DNA from: JANXUC01 sp964619065
GTDB taxonomy: Bacteria > Acidobacteriota > Terriglobia > Terriglobales > Acidobacteriaceae
DNA: 64,000 nt
Assembly: GCA_964619065.1 (NCBI GenBank)
Contig: CAZUCC010000003.1
Span: 62,001-126,000 of the forward strand
Direction: 5' to 3'
Shown here: piece after piece, positions 61,865 to 64,000 of the stretch
How positions within the stretch are numbered: the first letter of the stretch is position 1
Layout: each line of letters starts with the position of its first letter
The notes under the pieces: model-generated
The model's input: only the letters and a program-made list of their open reading frames with translations
Told to the model about the DNA's origin: nothing
Databases searched by the model: none
Program-made: the position numbers and the translations under genes

Positions 61865-62959
61865 CTAAATTGGCGGAAGCTTAGCTCCGTGCTTCGTATA
61901 CTGCGCGAACATTGCATCGAAGTACTTCTGGTAGGCAGCCGCCATAGCTGGCGACTCAATGACCAAGATGTTCTCGTCATTCGACTCAGCGTTCTCGGAA
62001 AAGTTGTAGCTGCCCACAACGAGCGTTCGCCCATCCAGAATCATGATTTTGTTGTGCATGAAGTCGTTGTTGTCCGAGGGACTGTAAGCGTGCGTGGGAG
62101 CCGCAACAAAACGCTTGTCACCGTTGGCAAACCAGAACAGTGCCGGATCCTTCTTTGACTTCCCCTTGGGAGGATGCATAACCTGCTTCATTTCGTGTGG
62201 GTCGAGAATGCCGCGAATGTCCTTACCCGCGGGCTGGAAAGCCTTCAAGGCTTGTAAGATGCCAAGATCGCTAACCAGCATGGCGATGAGTCGGATTTTC
62301 TTAGCTTTCTTCATACGGTCAACGATGACGGTTTCGAGCTGCTCGGTCTCCACGCCGCCGCCGGAGAAATAAGGGCTCATCGTGATGGAACCGAGCTTGA
62401 CTACCGGCGCTACTGCTCCGGTCTTGGGCTTGGTGGGGTGAACGTGCGCTGGCGAGATGAGGAACGTGAAGCTCGCCTCGTAAGCCGCCGCCAGAGCAGG
62501 TGACTGGATGGCAAGATAGTTGTTGTCCTGCAAGTCCAAACCGCCGTGCGTCCAATTGCCGGAGCCGGTCCAGACTTGCTTCCCGTCCCGCACAATGTAC
62601 TTGCTATGCATGAGATGGCGGCCAGCAACGTGGATTGCGGTCGCAAATTTGAGCAGACCAGCCTGCTTCAACGCCTGTTCTGTTCCAGAAGGCTTTGGGT
62701 CCACCATGGTTCCGCCCTTCACGGACTTCGTGACTCCGCCGTCGTAGGCGATGCGCAACTTCACCTTCTTCGCCGCGGTCTGCAGGGCTTTCACAATATC
62801 CGGATGCTTCAGGTCATAAATAGCGCAGTCGAGGGACTTGGTAGCGCCCGTAATGAATTGGGCGAGATGTTGAGATGGCTGGCCGTTCACACTGGCACGA
62901 TTCGAGAAAAAGTATACGTTCACACCGGGTGCACCGAACGTGGCGATACTTGCAGGCAT
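61865..62959 (-). CDS. Phospholipase D-like protein with two HKD motifs
   Basis: Encodes 364 residues. Two catalytic HKD units are present: HSKYIVRDGKQVWTGSGNW (about 117-135) and HNKIMILDGRTLVVGSYNF (about 296-314), each H-x-K-x4-D followed by GS-x-N. The protein is probably cytoplasmic, as no signal peptide is seen (MPASIATFGAPGVNVYFF). The family covers phospholipases, cardiolipin synthases, nucleases and toxins; the spacing and lack of a membrane anchor fit a nuclease or phosphodiesterase better than cardiolipin synthase, but this is not decided by sequence alone. No immunity gene is visible beside it. Convergent with the glucosidase gene. Confidence 0.82.
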   Translation of the reverse strand: MPASIATFGAPGVNVYFFSNRASVNGQPSQHLAQFITGATKSLDCAIYDLKHPDIVKALQTAAKKVKLRIAYDGGVTKSVKGGTMVDPKPSGTEQALKQAGLLKFATAIHVAGRHLMHSKYIVRDGKQVWTGSGNWTHGGLDLQDNNYLAIQSPALAAAYEASFTFLISPAHVHPTKPKTGAVAPVVKLGSITMSPYFSGGGVETEQLETVIVDRMKKAKKIRLIAMLVSDLGILQALKAFQPAGKDIRGILDPHEMKQVMHPPKGKSKKDPALFWFANGDKRFVAAPTHAYSPSDNNDFMHNKIMILDGRTLVVGSYNFSENAESNDENILVIESPAMAAAYQKYFDAMFAQYTKHGAKLPPI

Positions 62960-63047
62960 GGGAATCCTCCAAATTAAACTGTCCTTGCATTACCGGAAGG
63001 TTTCGGGGGAGAACCACCCTGATGCCCGCAGCATACACCAATTCCGA

Positions 63048-64000
63048 CTAGGGAACCAGTTCTTTTAGCGAAACATTCCGCGGAATGGGCATGGGCTGGC
63101 CCCCCCTGCGGTCCCGCCAAAGAATTGCATTAAGCTTCTTGTTGTCGGCTGCATCGGCGTGGGAGAAATCCAGCTTCGCAGATTCTTTTGCTCCAGGGTC
63201 TTCGGGCGCGTTAGCACGGTAGATCAGGCCGTTTTTCTGGTTGCGGTAGTCAGCAGAAAAAGGCTTCTGATCGCCCTTGCCCGAAAATAGTCTTGTCATT
63301 AGCGGTGCATAAGCGTCATTCACGTTCATTGCCGGAAGGCCCAGCAACACCTCGAGGGTATGCACGATGCTGACCGTGGTAAAGAAGTCGTGATGAACCA
63401 TGGGATTCTGTGCGGACCCCGGCGCGTACTTACTGATGACGAACGCCGTGCTGCGGTGGGCATCGACGTGATCGGCGCCGTCTTGAGCATCGTCCTCGAT
63501 GATAAATATGGCGGTATCGTCCCAGTACGGGCTGTGGGATACGGCTTCCACCACCCGGCCCACCGCGAGATCATTATCGGCAACGGAAGCCGCGGGCGTG
63601 GGAAAATTCACTTTTTTACCCGCTGTGTGGTCGTTGGGCAAGCGCAGTAACACATAATTAGGCAGTTCCTGGCCTTTCTTGCCCCGGCCGGCCACAAAAC
63701 CATCAAACTCGTTGAGAAACTCATCCACACGAAGCTGGTCTGGATAGTTTTCCTGGAAGTCGGCAAAGAGCGGATCGAAATGGCCACGAAGCTCCGGTTT
63801 CGAGGCAATGTTCCGCCTGATGACAGGAATAGGCCAGTGGTAAGGGTTCGGCAAGCCTTTGGGCTGGCCTACGTTGGCTGGCAGTGGCACACCAAATGGA
63901 ATCGAATACTTGGGACAGTCACCGCCGGGTGGAGGCGGCGTTCCCTGTTTCGGAGAAGCCTGCTGGCCGTTTGATTGCTCCTCGCACCACTCCGTGGCGA
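63048..64000 (-). CDS. Phosphoesterase / phospholipase-C-like protein, N terminus outside window
   Basis: The frame is open to the right edge (about 316 residues seen), so the start is missing; an internal GTG at 63890 is not a start because coding continues upstream (PPPGGDCPKYSIPFGVPLPA). Alkaline-phosphatase-fold motifs are visible: NYVLLRLPNDHTAG, DNDLAVGRVVEAV, FIIEDDAQDGADHVDAHRSTAFVISKYA (metal-site acidic and histidine residues) and HHDFFTTVSIVHTLEVLLGLPAMN. This arrangement is common in acidobacterial YncE-beta-propeller/phosphatase fusions; the missing N part could carry that propeller. Probably exported. Same strand as the phospholipase-D-like gene, 88 bases upstream of it. Confidence 0.8.
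   Translation of the reverse strand, partial: ATEWCEEQSNGQQASPKQGTPPPPGGDCPKYSIPFGVPLPANVGQPKGLPNPYHWPIPVIRRNIASKPELRGHFDPLFADFQENYPDQLRVDEFLNEFDGFVAGRGKKGQELPNYVLLRLPNDHTAGKKVNFPTPAASVADNDLAVGRVVEAVSHSPYWDDTAIFIIEDDAQDGADHVDAHRSTAFVISKYAPGSAQNPMVHHDFFTTVSIVHTLEVLLGLPAMNVNDAYAPLMTRLFSGKGDQKPFSADYRNQKNGLIYRANAPEDPGAKESAKLDFSHADAADNKKLNAILWRDRRGGQPMPIPRNVSLKELVP

Overview
The window looks like a chromosomal segment of an acidobacterium (Acidobacteriota, Terriglobia-like). Evidence: a tandem array of large duplicated FtsX/MacB-type permeases of the kind called acidobacterial duplicated orphan permeases (ADOP), futalosine-route menaquinone genes, a diderm outer-membrane module (BamA/SurA-like/TamB), ECF sigma factors paired with a membrane Ser/Thr kinase or a zinc anti-sigma factor, and GC-rich DNA. 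I saw no rRNA, tRNA, CRISPR array, transposase or phage gene.

Layout. 1-13.5 kb (minus strand): a MacA-like adaptor, one MacB-type ATPase and five tandem ADOP-type permeases separated by 8-11 bases; the last runs off the left edge. Between ATPase and first permease lies a 13-codon ORF that carries only the first and last residues of such a permease, apparently a deletion scar. 13.7-16.7 kb: an ECF sigma factor and a Ser/Thr kinase flank a small membrane gene. 16.9-22.2 kb: a secreted protein, mobA, a PilZ protein with a zinc-ribbon-like N terminus, a BON-domain lipoprotein, a TonB-C protein with a small coupled ORF, and a short GT2 enzyme. 22.2-28.5 kb: hutI-hutU (histidine breakdown), a methyltransferase, a Tat-exported asparaginase-family hydrolase and a beta-lactamase-fold hydrolase.

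28.6-42 kb: a ribosome-hibernation-factor/sigma-70 fusion, mqnE, a vapBC pair with a 32-bp near-perfect palindromic operator, a UbiA-type prenyltransferase (probably mqnP), then the translationally coupled bamA-surA-like-tamB operon, and a divergent ThiF-family gene. 41.8-42.4 kb is a gene-free block of palindromes. 42.4-52.6 kb: an MFS carrier, an ECF sigma/anti-sigma/DUF4097-like operon, aroK, a secreted protein, an AI-2E-type permease, an HEGGH membrane protein, a helical-repeat protein overlapping a GlcNAc-kinase-like gene, and an amino-acid permease.

52.8-64 kb: a TonB/M48-peptidase operon, a FecR-like tryptophan-rich protein, an HTH-TOBE molybdate regulator followed by modA with a palindrome on its -35 box, a GH63-like glucosidase, a phospholipase-D-like protein and a truncated phosphoesterase.

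Main themes are envelope biogenesis and efflux, extracytoplasmic signalling, menaquinone synthesis and molybdenum handling. The observations I rank highest are the HPF-sigma fusion (28582-29619), the permease deletion scar (11430-11471), the seven-POTRA Omp85 protein, and the HTH-TOBE/modA regulatory arrangement. Function calls come from recognised motifs and family knowledge, not from database searches.
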